Shown here: one piece after another, positions 10,257 to 21,153 of the stretch
How positions within the stretch are numbered: the first letter of the stretch is position 1
How the letters are laid out: each line of letters opens with the position of its first letter
From: Petasospora fabianii
Lineage: Eukaryota > Ascomycota > Saccharomycetes > Phaffomycetales > Wickerhamomycetaceae
Direction: 5' to 3'
DNA length: 64,000 nt
Assembly (NCBI GenBank): GCA_022641835.1
Contig: CP048715.1
Location: 496,001-560,000, forward strand
Notes under the pieces: generated by a model
What the model saw: the letters and a program-made list of their open reading frames with translations, nothing else
Told to the model about the DNA's origin: nothing
The model's database searches: none
Translations under genes and position numbers: made by a program

Positions 10257-10303
10257 CTTTTCCTTTTTTTTTTTTTTCTTCTTTTATTTATTTATTTCCT
10301 CTC
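10257..10303 (+). repeat. T-rich low-complexity tract
   Basis: A 14-base T run at 10264-10277 followed by C/T-rich sequence and ATTT repeats. Such tracts exclude nucleosomes in yeast promoters and origins. Confidence 0.8.
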
Positions 10304-13300
10304 TAGCCAGGTGAAGCCGGGGATGGCCGACGCGATCTGGTTACCACGGCAGATATCAGTTTCATGTCCACTAGTTGTCAGCTTGGACTGCAGGCTGTAA
10401 TGGTTCCTATTCTTCGTGTAATTAATACTACAATACCGATACTGGTCATGATCCCGACTATTATCCTTGCAAAAAGACAGCACGCGGACGCGCGTAAACA
10501 AGGTTTACGCCGCTATACGCTAAATCTAGCTGCGTACGACCACCAAAGGTCGCAGGCGTTAAGTCTGAAATGGGCATAGGCACTCAGATGTATCACTGAT
10601 TTATACCTCCTTCAATGCGTGAGCTCTTGTTTCGACTGTTACGTACTCTGTACAGACGGCGGAAAGGCGTGTGTGTGTGTCATGTCATACGTAGTGGCTA
10701 AATCAGACTGTCATTCGCCGTCGAGAATCGCCACGAGACAATAGGGCCGTAAGTTGATCTAGTTAAAGGGAACACGAAGTTCCATTTTTCCCGAGATAGA
10801 GTAAAGGTTATGACCTATTCCAGATGATCTCCAGGGCCTGTGTGACCCTTTTCTGGTGCTGCCTCTCGAGTCACCTTCTTGGTTGCTCTCCGTGCCTCGC
10901 TACCCTTCTGCTCCCCCTGTCATGTCGTCAGCAAGAAGTTTCAACCTTCTTTCCGTGCAGAAACGGCAGCCCAATGAAACGCTGGTGAATGCCAGACAAT
11001 GCATAAATCAGCGTAATCTTACAACGGCACGCATTTAATGCATGTCGCGGGATGCATGATCCTGCAATGCACCGGCCGGTGTATGCTTACTAGAAATCAA
11101 ACGCGCGTCTTTTCACGCTGAACTCCGACAATTGGTTGCGGATGTCGACAGAAGGCGGAGATGGTGATGAAAGTAGGGGCAAACAGAATCATTCCTCTCG
11201 AGATAATAGCTTGTTCTTCTCATTGGAAAGTGTAGTGCTATTATGCTCCTCACTGTTAGTAAGATCAAACGCTCCATTGGAAACTGCTTTATTTTGTTTT
11301 GTGACTAACTGCCACGCCTAGTTTCTTCTCGTATCTTGTGCGCCCAGTGTGGGCAACCTGCTGAGTACACGGTTCAAACATAAAGTTCAACTCCAACACG
11401 TTGGCCACCTCAAATATTGATGCGAGTCTACCTTAAGCTGTCCACCTTTGGCGCAAAGCTTATATACACACCCGTGCCAGATTTCAAACCTGGTGAGTGT
11501 GTAGAGGATGAAAATAATATGGGCCCAAAGGCATAGACTATATAATTCTGGCTTTGATATATGCGGCTTAAGCTTTCTGCATAGCTAGTTCCTGTCTCTC
11601 AACCCATTGCTAGACACACTGCTTGCAGCATATAGAGTAGATAAACATATTCTTTTCTACTTATCTAGATAGTGTACTTGTCGATGGAATTGTAACTAGA
11701 GCCTCGCCGTCCTCTTCGAAACCCAGATACCATAGAACTCCCCACACCCAACACCCGAACCACAATCTCCCTTCTATCATTTTCTGAACGCATCCCCAAA
11801 ATGACACTCAATCATAAGGGTTTCTGTTGGGTAGGAATAAAATTCCTGGAGCTTTATTCCGGATCATGTTCGGCGACTTTGACAAATGTGATCATACCTT
11901 CAAGGGGCGACGCCCGTTGTTCCCCCCTGGTGCAAACTCACCACGCATGCGATTCCCGATCAGCGGTAAATTACGAACGTGATAGACATCTAAGGCAAAT
12001 GAGGCTAGAGTGCCAGGATGTTGTTACATGTGTCGAGCGGCACTTTCACTCTCTGAAGGCCAACGCAACAATTGTATATGTTTGAGTTTGTTCTCGCATG
12101 GCCTTTACTGATTTCTATACCTGCTCATGAACGCTTACACATGCCTAAGGCGACTTGACTTGTACCAAGGCTCACCAAATCCACTTCGAGAAAGGCGCTG
12201 TCAACAACTCTCCTATTGTGCTTGAGCTCGAAGACTGGAGTCACTCCACATCTTCTAGTGCTCATCAATTCAACTTCGTCCTTGAACACTTCCACTTCGA
12301 ATATGAGAATCATGCCGTATTGCGAGTGTGCCCCAGTTCCGGCCCATGATACGGTGACTATTGCCCCTCCGCACCAGCAACAGCATCCTGCCAGCGCCAG
12401 TTTGGCCCGACACCTTGACACATGGAGGATATGCACAATCACCACTAGAACACCTTTCTAGGCTAACCGCCAGTATGAGGCAAGAGTATGATCTGGGCCA
12501 AGACTGTGATCTCTACCGAACATATACAAGGCGCCCCAATATGAACGATACCAGCTTCGGACATCTGACTGGGCTAAATAAAGTTCTTAGATTATCCGTA
12601 CTTGCTCTGGGCCAACCAAAAACCACGGATAGAGAACTATACTAATACTGCAAAATCGGCCGACTGTTCAGCCATCATGTCAAAATTCTCTAAACATACA
12701 AGCCACCTATGAGAAAAGTTGTTCTATCGAGAAATGATGGGGCATGATCTACCAAGGAAAAAGGTATACGCTGTCCTTATCCGGCCCAAGGCGTTGAGCA
12801 TTTCAACTCAGACCGCTTGAGTCTCCGTGCATTCCCACATGATTGCAAGACATCAAGCGGCAGGATTATCATCGGCATATGCCTCGTTATGCACGTACAG
12901 AGATCGGCAAGGCTACCTGCAGATTGGGGTTGGCTGCCCACCGGATATCACCACCGCCATTGACAGCAGAACAAGGGAGAGCAGACATACATGTTTCATC
13001 CCTTCAGCGACTAACGCCTCACAAAAAATCTCTTGTTGATCTACACAAGGGGTAATTTCAGATGCTGTCGGTAACATTGTATCAACATTTTGAGGACCAT
13101 AAAAAGAACCTCAAGCATGAAGCTATGATCATCGACATCATTGAGGCAATGTAAATTCTTGGAGCCATGCTTGTGTAGGAAAGGTTCGGACGGCAGCAAG
13201 TCCAGATGATCAGCAACTCATGACACGCTTCACGGTGATGCCAACACTAATCGACGAGGACGTTTCAGATTATGCTTCACAAAAAGAGTTACATTTTCGC

Positions 13301-14322
13301 ACATGTTGGTCCTACTGGCACTACCTGAACGAAGATCATTGAGATCAAACAGTATTACATGTAGCAGTTATACATAATTTCAGAAGTTGTTTCCCGCTTA
13401 TTTCCTAAGTCAAATCAACTTAATTGCTGGAGTTGCGGATGACACGGCTGAAAGAAACAGAGAGAACTTTGACGGACTGCTAGTCGTCGACTGCCCACCT
13501 TCCCTCCAAGTTCCATGGAATGCGGAACCTTCCGCTGGATCTCTGAATTTCGATGCATCGCTGGTCGTTTCATAAAGCTGCACGCACTGTCTCCTACTTG
13601 CCAGGGCTTTTTGTTTGTGCGGCAGCCCGCATACATGAGCAGTGCGCCTCTTGTGGCAATATGTTCTATCCTGCACTAACATGCCTACTCGACGGCGGAG
13701 CAAGAGCCCATCGGCGATGCACTGCCCAGCAATGCATGTTAGCGCAACAGCGTCACTTTTTTTCGGCGACCCGCACATGCGACCCCCTTTCGCCGCGCAC
13801 GCCCAGCGAGTTTTCCACTTCTCTCTCAGCAGACTTGCGCGGGGTTATGCATCCTGTCCGCATGAACTCTGCGACAAGGGGCCGTTTCTGGCTCAGAAAT
13901 GCATATTTAAGTTTTCCCACCTGCAGGGCTAACCGTAAACTCGTCTTCCACCAGCAGCCAATTCTTTGCAGTCATGTAGGGCGCTGCAGATGCAGCCCCA
14001 AAACATATCCGACTCTGCGGATGCCCACCTGTTCCGAAATTTCTCCAACAAACTTCGAAATCCTCCGCCTCCTCCCTTCGCCACCATCACAACAACTCAC
14101 TTTAGTTGCTCAAAGCAATCAAGACACACAACTGCTTACACAGCACATTCCATCCTCTCATTGCAGACTAACCACCGGACGTCACTCAGGTTCATCTACT
14201 TCATCACCACGAGACCAGTTACCCTTCACACACCTATTTTTGGTCGCGGTGTTTCGAACCATCTGTTTCAAATAAAGTGAAACTCTACATACCCCCTACA
14301 CTCAATCATACCCATTTAAAGG

Positions 14323-16125
14323 ATGACAAAACGCCCACTCTCACCTATTCCGAACTCCGTGCACAAGCGTCAAGCTAATGGATCATCAGAAAGCAGTGAG
14401 TACATAGCCGCCACCACCGCAACATGGTACACCATTGGTCAGTGTGCTCTCACATTTGAGCTTGATCACCTTGCGCTTCGAGCATTTGAGGCTTCTCTTC
14501 GTCATACCCCAGATCACGTTGACTCACTGAGATGTTTGAGTAAAGTGCTTCGAACAACCCACCAACAACAATCGGTCGATGTGCTGGCATCTTCATTCCA
14601 CAAGTTCCCACACTTGAACAATGAGCCATCGCTATGGAAAGAACTCGCCGAGGCACACATTTCGTTAAAGCAGTACGAACAGGGACACCAAGCCATCTCT
14701 AGAGCTCTCCAGCTCAGAATGAATGATCCGGAATGTTTGCTCATTGCTGGTCGTTGTCTCGAGCACCTCAACCCGCAGCACGCACAGCACACCTATCAAA
14801 GCATTCTTTCCATGATCACCCAACCAACAACGCATCTTGAACTCGAAATTGTCCGCGAGTGTCACTACAAGCTTGGACTCCTTGCAGCTGCCTCTTCTGA
14901 CTGGAAGACTGCCACCTATGAGCTTCAAACTGCCATTTCTATTGCACTCCAGATCAACGCCGAGACTGAACTCATGTGGTGCACACTCGCAAGCATCCGT
15001 GAGCGTGCTGGAGACATTGAGAGTGCCCTCCAAGTGTGTCGTGATGCACTCCAAGTTGTCGGCTTACAGAGAAGAATTTCCGTGATGGCTGGATATCTTG
15101 CCATTACTCCAAACAAGGCTTCTCAAACTGATCCAGAGTATGCAATCTCGATCTTATCTCCAATAGTGATGACTGAGAAGAATGACGAATTGGACTGTTT
15201 GGCATGGTATCTGCTCGGTAAGGCTCATTCACTGAACAACAATCCACGTCAGGCTTATGATGCATTCCAGTGTGCGTTGAAGAAGGGTAAGACGTCGCCA
15301 TTACCTTGGTTGGCTGTTGGTACGCTTTACTTAAAGATGGGTCAATTGCCAGATTCTCTTGCAGCATACTCCCAGGCTGCCTCGCTTATGGTTGACGATG
15401 GTTCTATGACTAGTGCCATTGCCAGTGCTGCTGCTTGGGATGGTCTTGCTTGTGTTTATGAGCGTTGTGATGATCAGGCAATCGACGCTGCGGACGCCTA
15501 TGCCAGAGCTGCTAGTTGTTACAGAGCTGCTGATGATTTGAGAGCTGCTACTCAGGCTGAACAGAGATCCCATTCTCTCCATGCTGCTGCTCGTGGTGAG
15601 GCGCCAGTGCCTGCTCTCAGACCTGTGCCAGAGACTTCACCAATCTTGCTCAGAGACACTGTACTGAATGTGATCCAGGCCGAGCAGCTCAAGCCACTGG
15701 TTCCACAAGAGCCACAACCTCAAGGAAAGCAGTTCCACCATTTACCGTTACCAAAGGGTTCTCTTGCCACCGCTCCAGCATCTCGCTCTCCAACGGAGAA
15801 GGGCACACCACAATGGAGACCACATGCCCCATTGCATGTGTCGCCATCTCAGATGTCACAGCAACCGCCAATCCCACAACAACAACTATCAACATCACAG
15901 CATCACACGCCACAACAGGCACAGGCACAACCACACCACCCACAACAGCATCCACCGCAACAGCCCCCTCAGCACACGCAGCATCCACACCCACAGCAGC
16001 AGCATCAACAGCAACCACCACTAGCCCAATACCCACTACCAATGCCACAACACATGCAACCAATGGTTCAGCAACAACAACCAATGCATTACTACGCTCC
16101 ACCAGCTAATGTTGTCTGGAGATGA
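14323..16125 (+). CDS. Cyc8/Ssn6-like TPR co-repressor, diverged
   Basis: This is a 600-residue protein with two parts. Residues ~25-430 are a run of about nine or ten tetratricopeptide repeats, several with good consensus: AWYLLGKAHSLNNNPRQAYD, LPWLAVGTLYLKMGQLPDSL and AAWDGLACVYERCDD. These three match the last Cyc8 repeats (WYHLG...AAYDAF, W..IGVLYY, W.DLGTLYE). Residues ~460-590 are Pro/Gln/His-rich with many CAG/CAA/CAC codons, as in the Cyc8 tail. Cyc8 binds Tup1 through its TPRs and represses many regulated genes. The first repeats are clearly more diverged from yeast Cyc8 than expected for that very conserved gene, so it may be a paralogue with a special role. It is intronless; the ATG at 14323 is preceded by a long leader. 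Confidence 0.78.
   Translation: MTKRPLSPIPNSVHKRQANGSSESSEYIAATTATWYTIGQCALTFELDHLALRAFEASLRHTPDHVDSLRCLSKVLRTTHQQQSVDVLASSFHKFPHLNNEPSLWKELAEAHISLKQYEQGHQAISRALQLRMNDPECLLIAGRCLEHLNPQHAQHTYQSILSMITQPTTHLELEIVRECHYKLGLLAAASSDWKTATYELQTAISIALQINAETELMWCTLASIRERAGDIESALQVCRDALQVVGLQRRISVMAGYLAITPNKASQTDPEYAISILSPIVMTEKNDELDCLAWYLLGKAHSLNNNPRQAYDAFQCALKKGKTSPLPWLAVGTLYLKMGQLPDSLAAYSQAASLMVDDGSMTSAIASAAAWDGLACVYERCDDQAIDAADAYARAASCYRAADDLRAATQAEQRSHSLHAAARGEAPVPALRPVPETSPILLRDTVLNVIQAEQLKPLVPQEPQPQGKQFHHLPLPKGSLATAPASRSPTEKGTPQWRPHAPLHVSPSQMSQQPPIPQQQLSTSQHHTPQQAQAQPHHPQQHPPQQPPQHTQHPHPQQQHQQQPPLAQYPLPMPQHMQPMVQQQQPMHYYAPPANVVWR
15840..16095 (+). repeat. CAN-codon low-complexity tract encoding Pro/Gln/His
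   Basis: A dense run of CAA, CAG, CAC and CCA codons in the 3' part of the Cyc8-like gene. Length variation between strains would be expected, as for other trinucleotide-type coding repeats. Confidence 0.75.
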
Positions 16126-17990
16126 AGGGCTTTACACAAACACACAGACACACCAACAATCTATCGGAATGCATATGTGCCAAATACAATACAGTCAACT
16201 ATTCCCCATTAAATGCATGTCTTGCTACTGAAAGTTATGACCCCGCTTCTACACGTTATGTTCTCCACAGTTGCTTATGTTATGAACTCCCAACTATACG
16301 ATTTTTCGTTGTTTTACACATTGCCGTATGGACGCTTGTAGATCAATTGTGTAAGCTGTAGAGCACATGTACACGTTTGTGCAGGCATACCAGGTCAGAC
16401 TGTGATCTTTCTACAAGCTAGGTGGTCGACATTGGCTAGTCCCATTAACATTATGATGAGTAGTGCAAGAACTCAGGCATGACCCTACATACTATAGCTT
16501 TTGATTCAGTCCAGCGTGAAGACATGTTTTTAAAAGGTTCACGGCATTACTCGAAATGTTTGTCCATATCAGAACGAACTTCAATTTAAGAAGTAAGGGC
16601 AGATTCTTGTGACTGGTACCCACCTAGTAGTGTGTGTGTGTATCCTGTGCTAAGCTATGGTTTATAAAAGAGCAGACCAATAAGCATCGCCTCTCGAAAC
16701 ATTTGTCCCTTGTGCAGATTCTGTCGACCCAAATGAGTGGATCTTTGAGCCCAGTAGCACTCTCTGTCTTTTGACAGAGCACTAGATCTCATCTTAGATC
16801 TGTAAAGCAATCTATGAGGTTCTTTCGCCATATATAAGCGCTCGTACACGACAGCTAGCGCGTTGATGCGCACGCTGATGGATAAGGTTGATGTCGCTGT
16901 ATCCCTCGAGGAGAGGCTACGTATATACTGGAGGGTCAACAAGCAGCGATGGGTAGGTGGTCGGTTGTTGAGAGATTGTCAATAGGTTGTTAATTGATGA
17001 CATGGTCTCGTTGTGGAATGTCTCGACTCCATATAGCCCGCTAGAAACTATTTTATTCTGTGGACAGAACTCCGAGTCCTGAATCCAGAACACCGCTAGC
17101 TTGAACCTGCTGCTGTGCTCGGACCGACTGCATCGCGTGCTTTCTCGAGGAGGCAGTCGGTAGGGACGACACTATGGCCTGGAGGCGAAGCTTGCCACCC
17201 TGAGCTTAAGTACGTCTTGAAAGCCTCAAAGCTGTATTATATAGTCAATTTGTTTGACCGTCTATGTCATCCTGGGTCCCAGCGGCCACCGAAACCCCCC
17301 TCTAACCGTTTTCTTGTGGTCTCCTCTCGGATCTCCTGGTACCTGAGTTGGGGGCTGGAACCCACACGCGTCAGACGCGGGAAGCAGCGCCTTCAGGCCG
17401 AATGAGGAAGTGACGCGTTTCAGTTTTGCGCCAAAACACATGAATAGTTACCGCAAGAGCACTTTGGCGTAAAAAAGAGTGTCCGACCTCAAAAAAGGGC
17501 TTTAACGACTTTCCAGTTAGAGACATAATGGCGAAATCACTGCAGCTCGTCGCATCTTTAACAATGTGTACGCGGGAACTGTCGATTTATAAACTGGAAA
17601 GTGCTGCACACGCCCTCCTTCGACCGAAGGAGTGCTCTGCGCTTTCCCAAATTAAAAGTCTCGCCTCGACAGATCTCCATTTTTACCCTTTTACCTATCC
17701 CTCAGCATCGCCTTTCAAAACCTAACACATCCCTTTGCTCTTTTCTACTTAAGCTTTAAACTTTCCACCCACACGACACGGTCATTCACTTCGCCATCAC
17801 GTAAAACGGCACTTCACCGCGTCTTACCCCGATCACTAATCAAACAGAAGTTTCCATAGATAGAGCTTCCATCTTCTCAACAATCAGATCATTCAGGCAA
17901 ATCACTCGAAAGATATAACTCTACCCACCACCGGCCTTAAAACACCCAAACCAACTCGATTCGCCCCTACCCACAAACACTTGTCCAACC
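16126..17990. other. 1.9 kb intergenic region upstream of the Ser-rich orphan
   Basis: It contains the 3' UTR of the Cyc8-like gene and the probable promoter of the gene at 17991. Short ORFs on both strands show no motif or codon signal. A GT run lies at ~16630. A tRNA-like fragment at ~17330-17400 on the minus strand was examined and dismissed. Nothing else is supported. Confidence 0.5.
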
Positions 17991-18947
17991 ATGCACAGAA
18001 GCAACACCATATCATCCTTCATGGATAAGCAAAAGTCTAAGAAGCTCTGGTCTAACCCCTTCTCTAAAACCCACAAGGAAATCTCCTCCCCATACACATC
18101 TACTGCTGAGTCTAAGACCACTATCCCAAGATCCCAATCGTCGATTAAAATAAGCACCCCAGTTGTCTCTTCAACAACTTCTCAAAGACTAAGAAAGAGA
18201 AGCTCACTTGTGCTACCGGAGTCTACCGAAAAAGTATCTGCTTCTTACAAGCACAAGTCCATGAGCATCGGTCCATTACAACTTGACGTGTCCAAGGTGA
18301 CAGATCCAAAGGAGTTGGAGTTTTACAAAAAGCTCATGGCTCCTATGACACCTTCAGGAACCATCCTTGAAGATGACGAAGACGAAGGAGAAGACGAACA
18401 AATCACCAATGAAGAGTTTATTGACAACTCATCTTTCTCCACATCTCACGCAAGCAGCAACAACTCGCAGCCTACAACACTATTCACAACATCTACAGAA
18501 AACTCCTCATTTGCGACATCAAAGCCACAACCATCGGCACAAACCGCTTCCCACTCCCTTGCTGGTGCTCTCGAGGATTATGAACTATTCACCAAGCGTC
18601 AAAGTGCTCTCCTCATTGCACCTATTACGCCCAGCTTCACAGCAGCCATCACATCAGATAATGACGTTGAAGAAACGACACTTACAACGTCATTGTCTCT
18701 ACCTTCCCTTACATCACTTGAATCTGTCGACTCTGAGCTCAGTGTAATGAAAGTGTCCAACTCTCTTTGGGTCGGTATCATTGAAAGCGATAATGAGGAA
18801 GATACCAAAAACGGACTCAAGACAGATGCCCTTGATGGATTCGACGCTGAGTCTGTCTTCTTTGAAGACGTTGAGGATTATAAAGTCACATTCAACAGAC
18901 TCATGAAGGCTTCTCCTAGCTTCAGAACCTCATTGGTATTTGCGTGA
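17991..18947 (+). CDS. Ser/Thr-rich orphan protein with basic N-terminus and acidic clusters
   Basis: This is a 318-residue intronless ORF starting MHRSNTISSFMDKQKSKKLW. The first ~90 residues are basic and Ser-rich, with phosphorylation-prone RSQSSIK and RLRKRSS segments. An ordered-looking stretch at ~92-125 (SIGPLQLDVSKVTDPKELEF) precedes an acidic patch (EDDEDEGEDE), and acidic clusters recur toward the end. There is no signal peptide, membrane segment or known domain. The length of open frame, the normal yeast codon use and the clean ATG after a 1.9 kb upstream region support a real gene. I do not recognise a family; a regulatory phosphoprotein is a guess only. Confidence 0.7.
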   Translation: MHRSNTISSFMDKQKSKKLWSNPFSKTHKEISSPYTSTAESKTTIPRSQSSIKISTPVVSSTTSQRLRKRSSLVLPESTEKVSASYKHKSMSIGPLQLDVSKVTDPKELEFYKKLMAPMTPSGTILEDDEDEGEDEQITNEEFIDNSSFSTSHASSNNSQPTTLFTTSTENSSFATSKPQPSAQTASHSLAGALEDYELFTKRQSALLIAPITPSFTAAITSDNDVEETTLTTSLSLPSLTSLESVDSELSVMKVSNSLWVGIIESDNEEDTKNGLKTDALDGFDAESVFFEDVEDYKVTFNRLMKASPSFRTSLVFA

Positions 18948-19376
18948 AAGATTGTCCTTTTTTCCGGGGGGTGGGAAGAACTATGTGAAGATGTCTTTAT
19001 GATGTTTGAAACCAATCTTCAGTTCTTATGATTGTATGGATAATGATGATCCTTACTTTATTTTTACGAATACCACGATTGATGCGTTATTATGACATAC
19101 TTTGTGATACTGTAGTGCTACCAAATTTAAATGCATAAGTGGGGTGGGGGATGCCTAGACAGGAGGGTTTTTTTGACCCGTTCCTGAGAGAATGGCACCA
19201 GCGCATTTAGTCAGGTAGGAAACTGATTTAAGAGTCATCACAAGTCTCATGATATATTAACCATGGATTCAACTGCTTAAGGGACTCGGATGGGCCTAGC
19301 AATTCAGAGTATCAAAGGGGATGAGCGGCTTCCCCGGATTTCGATCGGATGCGTCTTGCGCGCCACTTCTGTCAGG

Positions 19377-19391
19377 GGAAATTTCTGGAAC
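19377..19391 (+). promoter_or_regulatory. Heat-shock element (three perfect units)
   Basis: GGAAA TTTCT GGAAC gives three contiguous alternating nGAAn/nTTCn units, the canonical binding site for the Hsf1 trimer, 253 bases upstream of the HSP26 ATG. An AGGGG (Msn2/4-type element) overlaps its left edge at 19375-19379, and another lies at ~19315. Further single units (ggTTCca at ~19411, gGAAt at ~19504) lie downstream. Confidence 0.8.
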
Positions 19392-19543
19392 CATCGCGGG
19401 GGTTCCAGTACACATGATCATGAGTTTTGACCGCTTAAAGTCCCGTGAGGAAACTGTGGCACTATTGGATGATATTACATTCTTTGCTCTTGTAGAAAAC
19501 TCTGGAATGACGGTCGTGTGTGCTCAAAGTCTTCCTGGCCGAG

Positions 19544-19551
19544 TATATAAA
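19544..19551 (+). promoter_or_regulatory. TATA box of HSP26
   Basis: TATATAAA, 93 bases upstream of the HSP26 ATG and downstream of the heat-shock element, as usual for an inducible yeast promoter. Confidence 0.7.
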
Positions 19552-19643
19552 GACATGGAGCTTTACTCTTTAACGACCTCATGCGAAGCTTCGACTTGTA
19601 GACACCAATCAATTTACCACATACAGATCATAACCAATACAAC

Positions 19644-20315
19644 ATGTCTTTCAACGCTTTCAACGCTCCATTCTGGGACTTCTTCGACAACATCTCCGAC
19701 GAAGTGAACCAGTTCAACAGGCTCCTCCAGACCGCTGGCTATGACAACAACCGTGTCAGAGTCGTCCCATCCAAAAACAAGACGGTGACTCAAAACGGTG
19801 AGACTCCTTCAGCTTCCGCAGACGGTCAAGTCTCTAATGTCACCGGTACTGACCGTTCGTTTGGGTTCCCATCTCTCTTCAACTCATCCTTTTTCAACAG
19901 TTCCTTCGATTTTGTTCCACCTGTCGACATCCTAGACAATGAGAAGGAGTACGAAATTCATGTGTCAACTCCAGGAGTCAAGAAGGATGATATCCAACTC
20001 GATTTCCACCCTGAGAACAATGAGGTTGTCATATCAGGCGTCCTCAAAGGTCATAGCGAGCATTCATCCAAGAACCTCAAAGTCCAGGAACGTAGTTCTG
20101 GAGAGTTTAAGCGTCGTATCACTCTTCCAACGTCTACTAAACTGGACGAAGACAACATTAAGGCTAGCTACAACAACGGTGTGCTGGTCTTGAAAGTGCC
20201 AAAGCTGGATGCATCAACTGGTGGTTCTAAAAGAATTGAGATAAGTGCTAGTGATTCTTTGGTCGAGGGCGGCGATGAGAAGAAGGATGACAAGCAGGAA
20301 GAGAAGAGCTCCTAA
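19644..20315 (+). CDS. HSP26: Small heat-shock protein Hsp26
   Basis: This is a 223-residue alpha-crystallin chaperone. The N-terminus MSFNAFNAPFWDFFDNISDE and NQFNRLL match yeast Hsp26 almost word for word. A Ser/Asn/Phe-rich linker follows. The alpha-crystallin domain spans ~90-190, from PPVDILDNEKEYEIHV through PGVKKDDI to the terminal ASYNNGVLVLKVPK, which includes the diagnostic GVL motif. The tail is acidic/Lys-rich and has an I-x-I-type motif (RIEISAS). Hsp26 forms large oligomers that hold unfolding proteins in the cytosol for refolding by Hsp104/70. The GVL leucine is encoded by CTG, evidence for the standard code. Heat-shock and stress elements upstream predict strong heat induction. 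Confidence 0.93.
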   Translation: MSFNAFNAPFWDFFDNISDEVNQFNRLLQTAGYDNNRVRVVPSKNKTVTQNGETPSASADGQVSNVTGTDRSFGFPSLFNSSFFNSSFDFVPPVDILDNEKEYEIHVSTPGVKKDDIQLDFHPENNEVVISGVLKGHSEHSSKNLKVQERSSGEFKRRITLPTSTKLDEDNIKASYNNGVLVLKVPKLDASTGGSKRIEISASDSLVEGGDEKKDDKQEEKSS

Positions 20316-20826
20316 GGGGATGATTTTGATTCAATCTCAATGAGTCCGGTTATTTGATTGAGATGTTTCCTATTCTTTTCTTTCTTATTTTTTTCTTTCT
20401 TTTTCTTTCATTTCGTTCCTATATATATATATATGATACCATTAAGATTTGCCAATACATAACATACTCTTAACAATTTAGTACTGTAAGGACCCCACAC
20501 ATATCGATCGATGCCATACAAAACAACTTCGCGGGTTTCGCACCTTCCCCTAATAAGATGTCCGGGTGTATTCAAAGTGACTGCTCTTTCAATTTTCGAC
20601 TTCCGAGGGACTCCAATTTTGCGTCCCATACAAAAGCGCGGCAGATCACATGACTTTTTCACCCCCGGATTCGCGAAATGTCAGGCTCTGTGTGTGTGTG
20701 GTTTGGTGGAAAATTTTCGAGAAGAAGCACACTACACAACGTACTAGTAAAGAGTTGATGTTTCTCCTCTTCTTTAAGGAATAGTCTGCCTTACCGCTTA
20801 AACGTGATTATTCTATCAACTCAAAA
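20316..20826. other. Intergenic region between HSP26 and RPP2
   Basis: It holds the HSP26 3' UTR with T-rich sequence and a (TA)7 run at 20420-20434, then the RPP2 promoter with a Rap1-like site listed separately. No further gene is seen. Confidence 0.55.
20557..20569 (-). promoter_or_regulatory. Possible Rap1-type site in the ribosomal-protein promoter
   Basis: The minus strand reads ACACCCGGACATC, close to the Rap1 consensus ACACCCRTACAT that drives ribosomal-protein genes in Saccharomyces. It lies ~260 bases upstream of RPP2. Outside Saccharomycetaceae, ribosomal-protein genes often use Tbf1 or Cbf1 instead, so function is uncertain. Confidence 0.3.
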
Positions 20827-21153
20827 ATGAAGTACTTGGCTGCTTACTTGTTGCTCGTTCAGGGTGGTAACGCTTCCCCATCCGCTGCTGACATCAAGAC
20901 TGTCCTCGAGACCGTCGGTGCTGAGGCTGAGGAGTCCAGAATCTCTGCTCTCCTTGAGTCCCTTGAGGGTAAGACCATCGAGGAGGCTATTGCTGAGGGT
21001 AACACCAAGTTGGCTTCTGTCCCATCTGGTGGTGCTGCTGCTTCTTCTGGTGCTGCCGCTTCTGCTGGTGCCGCTGAGGAGACCGCTGAGGCCGCTGAGG
21101 AGGAGGCTAAGGAGGAGTCCGACGATGACATGGGATTCGGTTTGTTCGACTAA
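20827..21153 (+). CDS. RPP2B: 60S acidic ribosomal protein P2
   Basis: This is a 108-residue stalk protein. [15 protein letters not shown] is the P2-type N-terminal dimerisation helix, and [17 protein letters not shown] continues it. An Ala/Gly hinge (~72-88) and the acidic tail [13 protein letters not shown] follow; that tail binds elongation factors and activates eEF2 GTPase. Codon use is highly biased (GCT, GTC, GAG, AAG), as for very highly expressed genes. It is intronless. P2A and P2B forms cannot be separated by eye; the adjacent convergent NKP1 reproduces YDR382W (RPP2B)-YDR383C (NKP1), which favours the B orthologue. Confidence 0.94.
   Translation: MKYLAAYLLLVQGGNASPSAADIKTVLETVGAEAEESRISALLESLEGKTIEEAIAEGNTKLASVPSGGAAASSGAAASAGAAEETAEAAEEEAKEESDDDMGFGLFD

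Larger units (their letters stand above)
9242..14322. other. 5 kb gene desert upstream of the Cyc8-like gene
   Basis: No ORF here has coding character. The longest (240 codons, 13553-14275) is rich in Cys, His, Arg and Ser without any recognisable motif. The left end is the DCS1 promoter. The stretch holds a T-rich tract at 10257-10303, a tandem aatccttag repeat at ~9795-9811 and short GT runs at ~10672. I saw no tRNA or snRNA signature. Base composition is not strikingly AT-rich. The simplest reading is an extended promoter/leader for the regulator at 14323; noncoding transcription or a centromere cannot be excluded from sequence alone. Confidence 0.5.
18948..19643. promoter_or_regulatory. 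HSP26 promoter region
   Basis: This 696-base region between the orphan and HSP26 holds a perfect heat-shock element, stress-type AGGGG elements and a TATA box, listed separately. A 128-codon ORF starting at 19321 overlaps these elements and runs into HSP26 in another frame; it is not considered a gene. Confidence 0.6.

Noticed and set aside
11253-11320. TACTAAC-like branch motifs in the desert
   Set aside because: Several chance 7-mers are expected in 64 kb. No flanking coding exons with matching donor could be built.
13553-14275. 240-codon open frame just upstream of the Cyc8-like gene
   Set aside because: Cys/His/Arg/Ser-rich composition, no motif, and it overlaps several other chance frames; more likely leader or promoter sequence.
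17330-17405. tRNA-like stretch on the minus strand with a B-box-like GGGTTCCAGCCCC
   Set aside because: Position 57 is not a purine, the T stem pairs poorly and no acceptor or D arm can be folded.
19321-19707. 128-codon open frame overlapping the HSP26 start
   Set aside because: It covers the heat-shock element and TATA box of HSP26 and has no recognisable domain.
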